Source: Epithemia pelagica (Eukaryota; Bacillariophyta; Bacillariophyceae; Surirellales; Surirellaceae). From it: 64,000 nt of DNA. Made by a program: the position numbers and the translations under genes. Numbering within the stretch: position 1 is the first letter of the stretch; each line of letters starts with the position of its first letter. The notes under the pieces were generated by a model. That model saw only the letters and a program-made list of their open reading frames with translations, was not told the origin of the DNA and did not search any database. Location of the stretch: contig OX337228.1 of NCBI GenBank assembly GCA_946965045.2, positions 3,720,001 through 3,784,000 on the forward strand, given 5' to 3'. Of the stretch, positions 28,063 to 38,303 are shown one piece after another.

Positions 28063-29280
28063 TCACAGCCGAACATGTCCAGTGGCAATAGCCCATCGCA
28101 CCAGTTCTGTGCGATTGGACACTTGAGCTTTGCGAAGCATTCGAGTAATCAACTGTTCGACTCTTCTTGTGGATTGGAAAGACAATTCAGCCATTTCTCG
28201 CGTGCGTTTACCCTGACAAATCCATTCCAACACCTGTTGTTCGTCCGGCGCCAAAAAGACATTGGTGGCTCGAACAAACCCCGCCACTGAAGGTCCACCA
28301 CCACCCTGTTCCAGCAACAATCGTTTAATCTCTCCCAGTTCGCGTTCCAATTCTCCTATTGCAACCACCATCTCCGACGTCTGATCATCATCATACAGGC
28401 CCTGGTTCACTCCTGTAGCCTTGTTCAGGGTTGCTTGTTTCTTTTTGTCGAGGAGGAGCAACTGCTCTTGCCTGGAAACGAGATTGTCCACAATAGTCAC
28501 CAACTCTTCTGGATCAAACGGTTTGGGAAGATAGACATCCGCTCCTGCATTGTAGCCCTGGATGCGATCTTGCACCTGCCCCTTGGCAGTCAAGAGAATA
28601 ACGGGCAAGGCCACGGTTCGGGCATGACTTCGTAACCGTGAAACAAATTCCAAACCATCTAACCCGTCCGGCATACGGACATCGCTTATTATCACATCAA
28701 TGTTACTTCGACGACCACGATGATCAGCTAGTTGATTGTTCGACTGACCATCGTCACCTTGGTCGTTGTAATCGTCTTGCCACAACAGCTGCAGCGCATC
28801 TTCGGCATCCTCTAGGGTCGTCACTTGGTAGCCGGCCTCTTCAAGAAAACTACCAACAGCCAAACGAATAGCTTCTTCATCATCCACTAACATTACATGA
28901 TACAAGGAACGTTCTTGACGCAACAACGCATTATTGTCGTCTACGTAGTCCATGTTCTCGCTGGCAACGTCGTTCACTGTCATTTCCATCGGCGACAAAG
29001 GCATTCCGCTCGTTGCTTCAAGTATATCACTCGTCAAGTTGTTGTTGTACTCGTCTTCGGTGTTTTCGATATTGTCGCCATCTTCTCTACCCAAAGAAGA
29101 GGAAATAGAGCCTGTGAACCGTAAAAGCAAATTCAATGTTTCATGTCGTTGTCTATGTGGCCAGGGACGATAGACAATCCGCCGCGATGTATCAAAGGTA
29201 GCAAAACCAGAGCACTCAGGGGTGTAACGACTAAGCCATAAAATCGTACAAACCGTCCACCAAAACAACCATCGTCCCAT
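28063..29280 (-). CDS. LuxR/NarL-type response regulator, probably plastid-targeted
   Basis: ATG at 29280 gives 405 residues; the frame extends upstream only to a TTG. The N-terminus MGRWLFWWTVCTILWLSRYTPECSGFATF is a hydrophobic signal peptide with Ser-Gly before Phe26, the arrangement of the ASAFAP-type cleavage motif for import into complex plastids. A receiver domain spans about 127-265, with the acidic pair Asp133-Asp134, phospho-acceptor Asp200 (IISDVRMPDG), Thr231 and Lys253 (LPKPFD). A LuxR-type helix-turn-helix lies at about 342-403. Ycf29-like regulators with this architecture are plastid-encoded in red algae, so this may be a gene moved to the nucleus. It probably controls plastid transcription in response to an unidentified histidine kinase. 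Confidence 0.85.
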   Translation of the reverse strand: MGRWLFWWTVCTILWLSRYTPECSGFATFDTSRRIVYRPWPHRQRHETLNLLLRFTGSISSSLGREDGDNIENTEDEYNNNLTSDILEATSGMPLSPMEMTVNDVASENMDYVDDNNALLRQERSLYHVMLVDDEEAIRLAVGSFLEEAGYQVTTLEDAEDALQLLWQDDYNDQGDDGQSNNQLADHRGRRSNIDVIISDVRMPDGLDGLEFVSRLRSHARTVALPVILLTAKGQVQDRIQGYNAGADVYLPKPFDPEELVTIVDNLVSRQEQLLLLDKKKQATLNKATGVNQGLYDDDQTSEMVVAIGELERELGEIKRLLLEQGGGGPSVAGFVRATNVFLAPDEQQVLEWICQGKRTREMAELSFQSTRRVEQLITRMLRKAQVSNRTELVRWAIATGHVRL

Positions 29281-29949
29281 GACTGTGATGGGGTCGTCGA
29301 ACTTGACCGGCAAGGGAACAGCAACAGCGTCTGGCCACTAACCAGACGTACACGGCTCGGCTTGGTATGCCAGTTCCCTAACTTTCACGCAATAACATTT
29401 TGGGGTAAGTATGCTCCGATATTTGCAAGATTCCAGTATTTGATATGTACACATTCTGATTCTGGCTCAACATGATAAGATTTACCCCAGTGGTAAGGTG
29501 ACGTGTTGGAAATTGGAGTCCGTTTGTGTTTTGTACGTTCCGAACCGCGAACGTCAGACACGCTTGCTTGGCGGAGAACACAAAGAGCGTCGGCATCGCC
29601 TATAAGCACCTTCCGAGTTCTCAGGCAACTCCCCAACCGCACCGCCCCACTGAGATTGGAAATCGTCTGCAAACCAGATGGAGTACCGGATGGATAGGTT
29701 GTGAGAACTTTTATATTTCCTCATTGCAAAGAGTCGGACAGTGGTCTACAAATACAAAAACTACCTTCTTGCAATAGGAAAACTCGTCTCTTGAAGACCC
29801 GAGCACAAACCCACGTCGCCGTACAAAAGCACGTGGGAAAAAGACGAGTTGGGTAACTCGATTTTCGATGAGAAACCAACAAGAGGAAACGAGGATACTA
29901 CTCCACGTTTTGCTTGAACCGAAAGCGGCCAACCCTGCCGTCGTCCAGA
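29281..29949. promoter_or_regulatory. Divergent promoter region between the response regulator and HA-repeat genes
   Basis: About 670 bp between two start codons. Short frames occur on both strands with no recognisable domain. I see no strong promoter motif. Confidence 0.4.
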
Positions 29950-32900
29950 ATGACCTTGGTGGCCGTCCACCATCAACCTCATCAACATCAACAACAGAAT
30001 CAACCGAGTACAGACAGCAGTAGCAACAGCCAACATGAGATGACAACGCTCACCGAACGAGAAAATTTAGACAGTTACGAACATCTAAGGTACGAAGCCT
30101 CTACCGACATTGTAACCGACGATGGTTTTCCAGATCACTACGGCAGAGGGAGCATGAAAGATGATGCCGATGCTCCTCTCCATGCGAAACGCTCTTTTCA
30201 GGCAACCTTGTCGGATGAAGCGTTCCTCGAATGTTCGCCTGGTGAGGACCAACCTGACCCAGGCGCACTGGTGCCAGACGAGTCCGCGGAGATTCTTCGG
30301 GCACCGAAGCGTGTCAAAACCACTGCAACCAGCCATGAGGAAACACCAAATTCCAACAATGGCAGTTCCGCATCATCGGCAACCAATAAACAATGGTCTA
30401 TAATGTTTGAACGCTTAAAAGCATATAAAATGAAACATGGTGTAAGTTCCCAACCTTGGTTCCATATTTTCATGGTACATCATGCAGATTCGTCATTCTC
30501 AAATTTTGCTATTGTTGCTAGGATTGTTTGGTGCCTAAGCGATACCCAGAAGACCCCAAACTAGGTACATGGGTGGAAACACAACGAGTTCAATACAAAC
30601 GCCTCGAACGAGAAGTAGATGCTACAAGCGGAGTTGAAGAAGTCTATCCAAATAAGAGATTGGACCACGAACGTCTTGCGAAGCTCAAACTGATTGGTTT
30701 TGCATGGAGTGCCAAGCATGTACGCAAGAACGTGGGCAAACTAGTTAACAAACCAGCCGCGTCTGCAACATCTGCAACGATAGTGGAAAATGTGACAGGG
30801 CCGACAGCTGGGTCACGGAAACCAGTAGCTCCAGTTTGTGGTGATTCCAAAGCTCCAAGTCGATGGAGTGATCATCAATGGGAAGAAATGTACTTGCGCC
30901 TCAAACGATACAAGGAGCTTTACGGCGACTGCCTCGTTCCTCGCAAATTCGACCAAGATCCCAAGCTTGCGACTTGGGTTGAGACGCAACGCGTCCTGTG
31001 GAATCGCGATCATAGAAGCTGCAAATCGTTTGCGGTGAATGAAGACTCGGCGTATCCGACAGACTGGCCTTCGTCAATTGATGAACCTAAACGGACTGAC
31101 GCTGAGGAAGCTGCGGCAGCTTTATCTGAAGAAGATGAAGTGGTTGCAGCTGCTGCTGTGGCTGCAGCGGAGGTTGTAGATGCTGCGGCCAAACCTATGA
31201 ACAAGAAACTGTCCAAAGAACGAAAGGAGAAACTGGATGCACTTGGATTTGTGTGGTCACTGCGAAGCAAGAGAATTGAGGATCATTGGGATGAAATGTT
31301 TCGACAGGTAAGGGACTTGGTTTGAAGCTCGCACGTTTTTCTCTGAACTTTGCATTTCATCTGACCATTTGTCTTCACCAGTTGGTTGAGTATAGAGAGC
31401 ATCATGGTGATTGTTTGGTTCCCTCTCGATACGAAAAGAACATGAAGCTGGGGAAATGGGTAGAAACTCAGCGCTATGAATACACCAAGCTGCAACGAGT
31501 GGCATACGCTAGTGGCACAGTTCCCGCCAGAGAAGCTGTGTGTATGGAGACTGAGACCAAACCTCGTGTCACCAATCCACGGTTAACGGAAGAGCGCTTG
31601 CGGCGACTCGAAAGCATCGGCTTTGAATGGAAAGTCCGAAACAAGATGAAGCGGTATTACGATAAGCAGTGGCAAGATATGTTTGAGCGACTCCTGAAGT
31701 TCAAACAAGAGAACGGCCATTGCATAGTCCCTAAACGCTACCCGGCGGACATGAAACTTGGAACGTGGGTCCACACACAGCGCATCCAATATCGCAAACT
31801 CGCAACAACCAAGAATAGCAAAGATGGAACAGGTTCCGAGGGGGAAGGCGCTTCGGACGAGATAATTCCCAAGGGAGAAGAAATGTCATATCGGCTCACC
31901 GAAGAGAGGCGGAAGCGACTTGAGGAAGTTGGATTTGTTTGGTCAGCCCGTGAAGGCGACTCGAAACCCGATCCTCAACAACGAATCTCTCGGAACTCCT
32001 ACGATGACTTATGGGATTCCATGTTTGACCGATTGGTTGCATTCAAAGAAAAACATGGGGTAAGTGTAACATTGACTACACATCAGGCATCGTTCAAATC
32101 TCATCTTACCTTTCCTGTGACAGCACTGTTTGGTCCCCAAACGATACCAAGAAGATCCGAAGCTTGGAACTTGGGTCGACACACAAGTAAGTCAGTGTTG
32201 GTGTTTCAGTTATTTTGTCAGATAGTTGGTTGAATCTCTCACCTTCTACACTACAGCGTGTTCAATACAAGAAGACGAGAAAGAAATCGGACGGGAAGGA
32301 GAAACTTCAATACGATTCTGATCCTAACAATTCAAAGACCGAGTATACTGAACCGACGGGTGATAGCAGTTTCCAGCAAGAGTACTCACTTGCCAAACCT
32401 GCTCCAGGTCGACTCACCGATGAACGTATTCAGCGTCTGGAGAATCTTGGTTTTGTGTGGTCACTTCGTGATGACTGGATGAAACATTTTGAAGAATTAA
32501 AGTTGTACAAACAGGAGTTTGGACATTGCAATGTACCCGCACGATATCCAAGTAACCGCCGTTTGGGTATTTGGGTGAGCGCCCAACGACAACAATACAA
32601 AATCCTCAAGTCCGCCGAATTTGAAGAAACCAAGAAACAACGCCCATCCTCGCTTACGCAAGAACGAATTGAGCTACTTAATCGTCTGGGGTTCACGTGG
32701 ACAATTCGCTCTCGTGATAGCTTGGGAGAATCTTGGAACCAACGCTTGTTGGATCTCAAAGCCTACAAAGATCTTCATGGAAACTGCCTTGTCCCATCGC
32801 GCTATTTACCGAACCCTGAGCTCGGTGTTTGGGTTGGAACACAGCGAACACAATACCGTCTTTACCAGAAAGCGAAAGAGAAGGGCCAGCAAGTGACAGG

Positions 32901-33081
32901 CGCGTCAGCCATGAATGAAGAACGCATTCAACAACTAGAAGATCTGGGCTTTGTTTGGGCATTGCGAGGGACTGAGGGAAATCGCAAGGACATTGGTCCT
33001 TATCAAGAACAGCATGCCTCTTCTTATGAACTAGAAGAGCGGGAAATGGTGGAGCAACTTATTGCCCAGACGGAAATTTAA
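29950..33081 (+). CDS. Protein with seven Helicase-Associated (HA) repeats, five exons
   Basis: Exons 29950-30441, 30522-31307, 31382-32059, 32124-32186 and 32257-33081 join in phase 0 to give 947 residues. All introns have GTAAG-type donors and CAG/TAG acceptors. After a disordered N-terminus come seven copies of the HA domain (PF03457) pattern: W...F..L..YK..HG.C.VP..Y..D..LG.WV.TQR..Y, then a linker ending in L..ERI..L..LGF.W. No helicase domain is present. Introns fall at matching points in the repeat: after the HG in repeats 1 and 5, and after WVxTQ in repeat 5. Such proteins are numerous in diatoms; the domain is presumed to bind nucleic acid, but the function is unknown. Confidence 0.85.
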
Positions 33082-33347
33082 GTGTCGAGCCGATTTTCGA
33101 ACACATTTTGTGCGTGTTTCCGGTCTCGATGCAATAAATGATAGAAGGACAAATTTTTATTACGAATATCCGTCACTTGATATACTACATTACACCCTAG
33201 ATACCAAACGATACTTTCTGATTATTTATGGCAATGATATAATCTCGAGATAGTGTCGAGATCTGGTTGAAATATCATTTAAACTCAACTCTATAGCGTC
33301 TCGGAGCGTTATTCGATGTGCGTTGAAAAAAGCATGACAGATCAGAA

Positions 33348-35567
33348 TTACGGCTTGTATCCCAAAAGGTCGGCGAGTGCCTGTTTGAGTTTCTGTTTGC
33401 TGCTATGAATGGTACGGGCCAAGATTTCTATCAGCAAGGTTTCGTATGGATCCAACATCGGGAGAGGGCCAGCATCGGCGGGGGTGATTTGGGCTCGCAA
33501 TCGTCTCTGGTGACGGGGTAATTCTTGCTTGACGCATTCATGATATAGATGCCGTTGCAACAGCGAAGGCGGCATTGCTGCGTCCTCCACGCCCAGGGGG
33601 TGAGAACCTGCGATAATGGGGCACGGCCGAACTGTATGAGCGGCAGTTGCAGAATCCAGTTCCAAGCCTATTGGTGGGTTGCCTCCCAAGAGTTCGGCAA
33701 TGGTCGACTTGGTGGAATTGCGTGGGTCAGATGGAAGTGTATCTTGACAAAATTTGATATAATGATCCACTTCCTTTCCGTCCAACATCAATTGTTGCAA
33801 TGCCTCATCTCCGATGGGGACAACGCTATGTTGTGGTTGTTGCTGTCGTAGAACAACCAGTTCTTGTCTCCAACGGGGTTGCAAGATGATCGCACAAAAG
33901 GCAATGACTGCAAGCTGATTAATAGAATGCACATTGGTTGTGGTGGCACGTTTCAAGGGCCGGGGGAGACCAGACATCCGCGCACGTCGTAACAATTTCT
34001 TCATTTCAAACGGGGATGAGGCAGACGAAGACGAGGGTTGTATTTTCCCCATGAGTGCCAAAGCGGTATCATAAACGATTTGGGACAAACCCAATTGTGC
34101 GCCAAGCTGTGCCAACACAACAGGAATGGACGTGGCCGAGAGTGTCCGAATCGAATGTTTGGCCAATTTGGGGGGTAAGTCGTCCCCAGGGGTGAAGCTC
34201 GAATCGTTGTTCCGTTTCTTGCTCCTTTTCAGAGAAATTGACGAAGTGCGAATGTCTGGTGCATGTTTGAGTTTGGCAGCCACAAGCAAGAGAGAGGTAT
34301 TGGATTGCAACCATTCCGCGGTCATGTTACTTTTTATATTTACAGGGAGACAAAAGGCAACCCGAGCAGCGGCTAGTTCTTTTTGTTGACGCGGAGTCAA
34401 TACTTGACGATAGGCATTTTGGAGTGGCACTGCCTGAGTCGAACAGATCCAATCGAGAAATTGAGGCGCGGTAATGCCTCGACGAATGAGGCTCACATAA
34501 AGAATGGTGGCAATCAATTCCATGCCTGGGGATGGCAATAAGAGTGCCGCTTGGCAACGGCCTATTCTCTTGGGATCCTCTTCTGCCGTGTGTAGACGGT
34601 GTTGCGCAACCATATGGCGCCATACTTGAACCTGGGAAGTTTTGTGACCAAGACGTAACCGAGGACGTTTGGAAGCGGGCATGGGCGATGCGGATTCATC
34701 GTTGTTTGGCCCTCTGCTGTGGGCGGAAGAAACGACCATGGGTTCGTTTTCATTTCCTTGTTCCTGTGAATCAGACTGCGATTGTTGTTCTTGTTTCATT
34801 TCCTCACATACGGCCTTGTGTAAGATGAGGGCGGTAACGATGCTTTGGTATTTGGGTAGCAAACAGGCATCGCGGAGACAAAAGCGAACATGGGGATAAA
34901 GGGGACTGTAATAGTCCGCTGCCTCGCGCCACGCATTAAGGTAAGAAACCCACAAGTGACGCGCCACAAGTTGGGCCTGGTCTCGTTCCTCGCGACTCCA
35001 CTCCAAGAGTTTTGTCGTTATAAGAAACAAACTCTGTTGCAACACGTATTGCAGTCCTTGCAAACAACTCAGCAGCGAGGGCAATTCGGTGGATTGATCG
35101 TAGGACGACAAAGGTCTTTGTTTATTGTTGTTGATTGCGCCTCCACCAGTACTTTTGCGTGTTACAATGTGTCCAGATTTCGTTTTGGCGGCGACTTGAA
35201 AGATGGTGTCAAAATCAATGCCTTCATTGTCGTTTCCATCCAACTCGGGTTGTTGCGACTGCGTAAAGCAAACTGTACAAACTTGTGATCCAGTGGTGGC
35301 ATCAAAATAAAAGTCAGTGCTCCCACAATTGTCACAGGCCACAATGGCTGTGTTGCTTTGCGACGATGTTGCCGGTTGGGATGGTCCACGTCCAATTGCT
35401 GCTGAGGCCGCCGTGACGGTCGACGTTTGAGTTCCAGGAATTAGGTCTGTTTGTTGTGACTGTGACTGTGATTGATGTTGACCACTGGAAATCTGCGATA
35501 GCTGACCCATTGGGTCATCATAGTCCTGAGACTGGTCCGCGTCATTGTCCTCTAACCAAAAGTCCAT
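33348..35567 (-). CDS. TAF1B: TAF1B / Rrn7-like RNA polymerase I initiation factor
   Basis: ATG at 35567 gives 739 residues in one exon. A zinc ribbon is clear: CDNCGSTDFYFDATTGSQVCTVC, with Cys78, Cys81, Cys97 and Cys100. It is followed by an acidic linker and a helical region beginning LPSLLSCLQGLQYVLQQ, with SREERDQAQLVARHLWVSYLNAW. This order is that of TAF1B/Rrn7, the TFIIB-like subunit of the Pol I core factor/SL1 that recruits Pol I to rDNA promoters. A long Gln/Ser-rich insertion precedes the ribbon, and another splits the cyclin-like part, as is common in diatom proteins. It is divergent from the transporter gene at 35973. I am confident of the zinc ribbon and moderately so of the family. 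Confidence 0.75.
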   Translation of the reverse strand: MDFWLEDNDADQSQDYDDPMGQLSQISSGQHQSQSQSQQTDLIPGTQTSTVTAASAAIGRGPSQPATSSQSNTAIVACDNCGSTDFYFDATTGSQVCTVCFTQSQQPELDGNDNEGIDFDTIFQVAAKTKSGHIVTRKSTGGGAINNNKQRPLSSYDQSTELPSLLSCLQGLQYVLQQSLFLITTKLLEWSREERDQAQLVARHLWVSYLNAWREAADYYSPLYPHVRFCLRDACLLPKYQSIVTALILHKAVCEEMKQEQQSQSDSQEQGNENEPMVVSSAHSRGPNNDESASPMPASKRPRLRLGHKTSQVQVWRHMVAQHRLHTAEEDPKRIGRCQAALLLPSPGMELIATILYVSLIRRGITAPQFLDWICSTQAVPLQNAYRQVLTPRQQKELAAARVAFCLPVNIKSNMTAEWLQSNTSLLLVAAKLKHAPDIRTSSISLKRSKKRNNDSSFTPGDDLPPKLAKHSIRTLSATSIPVVLAQLGAQLGLSQIVYDTALALMGKIQPSSSSASSPFEMKKLLRRARMSGLPRPLKRATTTNVHSINQLAVIAFCAIILQPRWRQELVVLRQQQPQHSVVPIGDEALQQLMLDGKEVDHYIKFCQDTLPSDPRNSTKSTIAELLGGNPPIGLELDSATAAHTVRPCPIIAGSHPLGVEDAAMPPSLLQRHLYHECVKQELPRHQRRLRAQITPADAGPLPMLDPYETLLIEILARTIHSSKQKLKQALADLLGYKP

Positions 35568-35972
35568 TCGAATTCGAAGACTCGTTTACACCATCGGCAA
35601 CGACAAGGATCATCAACAGAAAAAAATGAAAGGAGTCTGATTCTGATGTGTGGCGCGGCAATGCGCGCGCCGGAGGGGTTTGGTGGTCAGACTCTATCGG
35701 GACCACGACAAAGAAGAAGGCTCGCGCGCACGCAGCATCGGCGTGCACGCGAGCGTATAGACGTTGGTGTGAGTCCGATGAGCCCGAGGACAACACTTTT
35801 CTGACATTTCTCGACCAATGGGTCTTCCTCAACTCTCTTGTTCGATGTCTACCAACAGAAAGGAAATCATAACAACCCATTTCTTCCTTCTCTCATTCTC
35901 AGCAGAGTTGTCGAACGGCAAACTGAATTACGCCTAACAGAGTCGCGGATTGTGGTTGTTCATGCACTGGCA

Positions 35973-37628
35973 ATGTCCGTTCCACAGCTCATGGCACTTG
36001 TGGGAAGCTGGACGACAACCATTTATTCTGCCGATTCTTCCACAACAACGACAGCAACAGAAGCCATGGGGAGAAATGACATATCACCCTCCTCGTCTTT
36101 GTCGCCGAGTGCTGGACGGGGGATCTCTGTACATTCGTCAGTCATAGATAACGAAGTTGACGACATCACAAGAACAACCGCCGACCCTTGCCAGCGTTGT
36201 TGTGACAGCCAGGGAAGTTTTGTCGAGGAAGGAAGACCACTTCATTCTCCATCCCCGCCACCATCGACACCATCATGCGTGTGTGAGAATACAAACGTGT
36301 CGTCTTTGTTCGGATGGAAGTCTTTTTGGATGAACCGCGTTCCAGCCACGTTGGTTGTGTCAAGGGGGAGAGTACCAGCTCGCAAATCTACCGAAACGGA
36401 CGACGGCACCCATAAAAATCACTCTCTCATATCACCACAATCTACTTCCACAAACACATTAGAAGACTCGCCGTCCCTCTCACTTTTTGAACTTCCAAAG
36501 AGTATCAAATTGTTGATTGGAACCGTTGGTATATCGGTTTCCTTCTTGTATGTTGGTTCTTTACAGGAAGATGTGTTTGTTTATGTCTCAGATGACGATC
36601 GAATGTTTGATCAAGCTTGGTTTCTGCAACTGATGGAATCAGTAGCCTGCCTCTTTATGGGATTTTGCGGAATTCTCTTTTCGGGTACCCGATCGTCACC
36701 TTCCTCTCCCGTTGTGACCGGCACATCGGGATCCTTCTTGCCATCCTTGCATTGGTTGGTTTGGTGGTCCGGTGCAGCTCAAGTCGCTGCCAAGGCCAGT
36801 GCCAACATGGCCTTGGCGGCTGGTTTGTCCTATCCTACCATGGTGTTGGCCAAGAGCGCCAAGCTCGCACCTGTCATGTTGGGAACAAGGCTCATGGGAG
36901 GAGCTTCCTATACCATACGACAGTATCTGCAAGTACTGGCCATTGTCATAGGGACAATCATGGTTTCCTTGTCGCAACAACAACAATCACACCAACTTAG
37001 CCCCGCCTCCTCCTCATCCTGGGGGGCTCTGTGGTACATTGGCTTGTCCTTGTCGTTTGATGGACTTGTGGCTGGGGTCCAAAAGCGACTGCAACGAGAT
37101 ATGGCGGAAGTGCAGGTGTACCCCACACCCGCCGAGTACTTGTTTTGGTTTAGTATCCCTATGGCGGTTCTTTCCGCTTGCTTTGTTGCTGGCAGCAATG
37201 TCTCGTCCACCCTAAACTTTGTGTTGGCAAATCCAGCCTTACAAACCAAGTTGATTCGCTATGCCACAGCTTCGGCGGTTGGTTCCAGCTTTGTATTTTA
37301 TACCTTGGCTCATTTTAACCCTGTTGTTGTGACCACCATCACGACAACGCGTAAATTGGGATCCATTGGTATCAGTCTCTTGTTCAAACAAGGTCACCAT
37401 TCACAACAGCCGCCTGTAGCATCGTCGCTTGCCTCTTTACCCTATGGTGGTGGTGCTATGGATGCCTACGGATGGATTGGACTCTCCTTGGCTGTGGGAG
37501 GTATTCTCTCTCAAATTCTCGCCAAACAACGAGAAAGGCAACCAAACGGAGCCAAACAACTTGAAGGAGCGGGGCGGCCGTGGTACATTGGGAAACCAAA
37601 GCAACCACCAATCCTCCAAGTACAATAA
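35973..37628 (+). CDS. UAA-type nucleotide-sugar transporter (SLC35B1/HUT1-like)
   Basis: ATG at 35973 gives 551 residues; the frame extends upstream without an ATG. The first 200 residues are Ser/Thr-rich and probably cytosolic. From about residue 190 there are roughly ten hydrophobic segments. Characteristic sites are SYPTMVLAKSAKLAPVMLGTRLMGG (about 290-315) and TTTRKLGSIGISLLFKQG near the end, both typical of the UAA family (PF08449). HUT1/SLC35B1 members exchange UDP-sugars or ATP/ADP across the ER membrane. The N-terminal extension is unusual for the family, which normally has only a short cytosolic tail. Substrate cannot be told from sequence alone. Confidence 0.8.
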   Translation: MSVPQLMALVGSWTTTIYSADSSTTTTATEAMGRNDISPSSSLSPSAGRGISVHSSVIDNEVDDITRTTADPCQRCCDSQGSFVEEGRPLHSPSPPPSTPSCVCENTNVSSLFGWKSFWMNRVPATLVVSRGRVPARKSTETDDGTHKNHSLISPQSTSTNTLEDSPSLSLFELPKSIKLLIGTVGISVSFLYVGSLQEDVFVYVSDDDRMFDQAWFLQLMESVACLFMGFCGILFSGTRSSPSSPVVTGTSGSFLPSLHWLVWWSGAAQVAAKASANMALAAGLSYPTMVLAKSAKLAPVMLGTRLMGGASYTIRQYLQVLAIVIGTIMVSLSQQQQSHQLSPASSSSWGALWYIGLSLSFDGLVAGVQKRLQRDMAEVQVYPTPAEYLFWFSIPMAVLSACFVAGSNVSSTLNFVLANPALQTKLIRYATASAVGSSFVFYTLAHFNPVVVTTITTTRKLGSIGISLLFKQGHHSQQPPVASSLASLPYGGGAMDAYGWIGLSLAVGGILSQILAKQRERQPNGAKQLEGAGRPWYIGKPKQPPILQVQ

Positions 37629-38303
37629 TGGCCATCCAAGCCATGAGAAGAGTTTTTCTGCTATTGCCACAGAACGCAAGAGGGCGATCCCTAGAAGAAT
37701 AGATGCAATGTACATGCACACATTCGTTTTGTACTCCTAGTAAAATGAGAATTTTGCCAATCGCCGACCCCAACCAACCTGAGCAAACAGTAGCGTTCGT
37801 TTTATTAGGAATTTAGAAGGTAATTAGAGAAGTCATTCGACGGGCTGAAAACGACAAACAACCACCAAACGCTGGATAGAGAGATCCAAGCCAGAAAAAG
37901 TCGATAGCAAAACAACCCACAAACACACACATGTCGAAAAGAGAGAGAGAGAATGGAAAAGTTGGAGAGAAAAGACCGAAGAGGACATGGTATGGATCCA
38001 TGATTGACAATTTGAGAGAACCCCCAATATCCTGTTTCTCGTTATCATCTTCTATCGCCGTTCCTCTTATAAAGCTTCAGTCAAGAAACAATGTTGTTGC
38101 ATTTCTTTCAAAAGTCCACGTTAGGTCGGGATAAACCACAATAGTATGGTCTCTGTGAAAGTATCACTTTCAATCGTCCCACAGTACGTTGTGTCCTCTC
38201 TCCTTGTAGTAGTTGCTGTTTTATAAAATGAAAATGTAAAGAATGTGTGTTGTGTGTGTGTGTATGGTCGTCGGTGTGCATACATAGCCTGTCCTCGTCA
38301 CTG
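37629..38303. other. Convergent intergenic region with a GT microsatellite
   Basis: No gene seen. A TACTCCTAG motif lies at about 37732, a GA-rich stretch at about 37935-37985 and a GT/TG microsatellite at about 38244-38265. It holds the 3' ends of the transporter and TAF10 transcripts. Confidence 0.45.
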
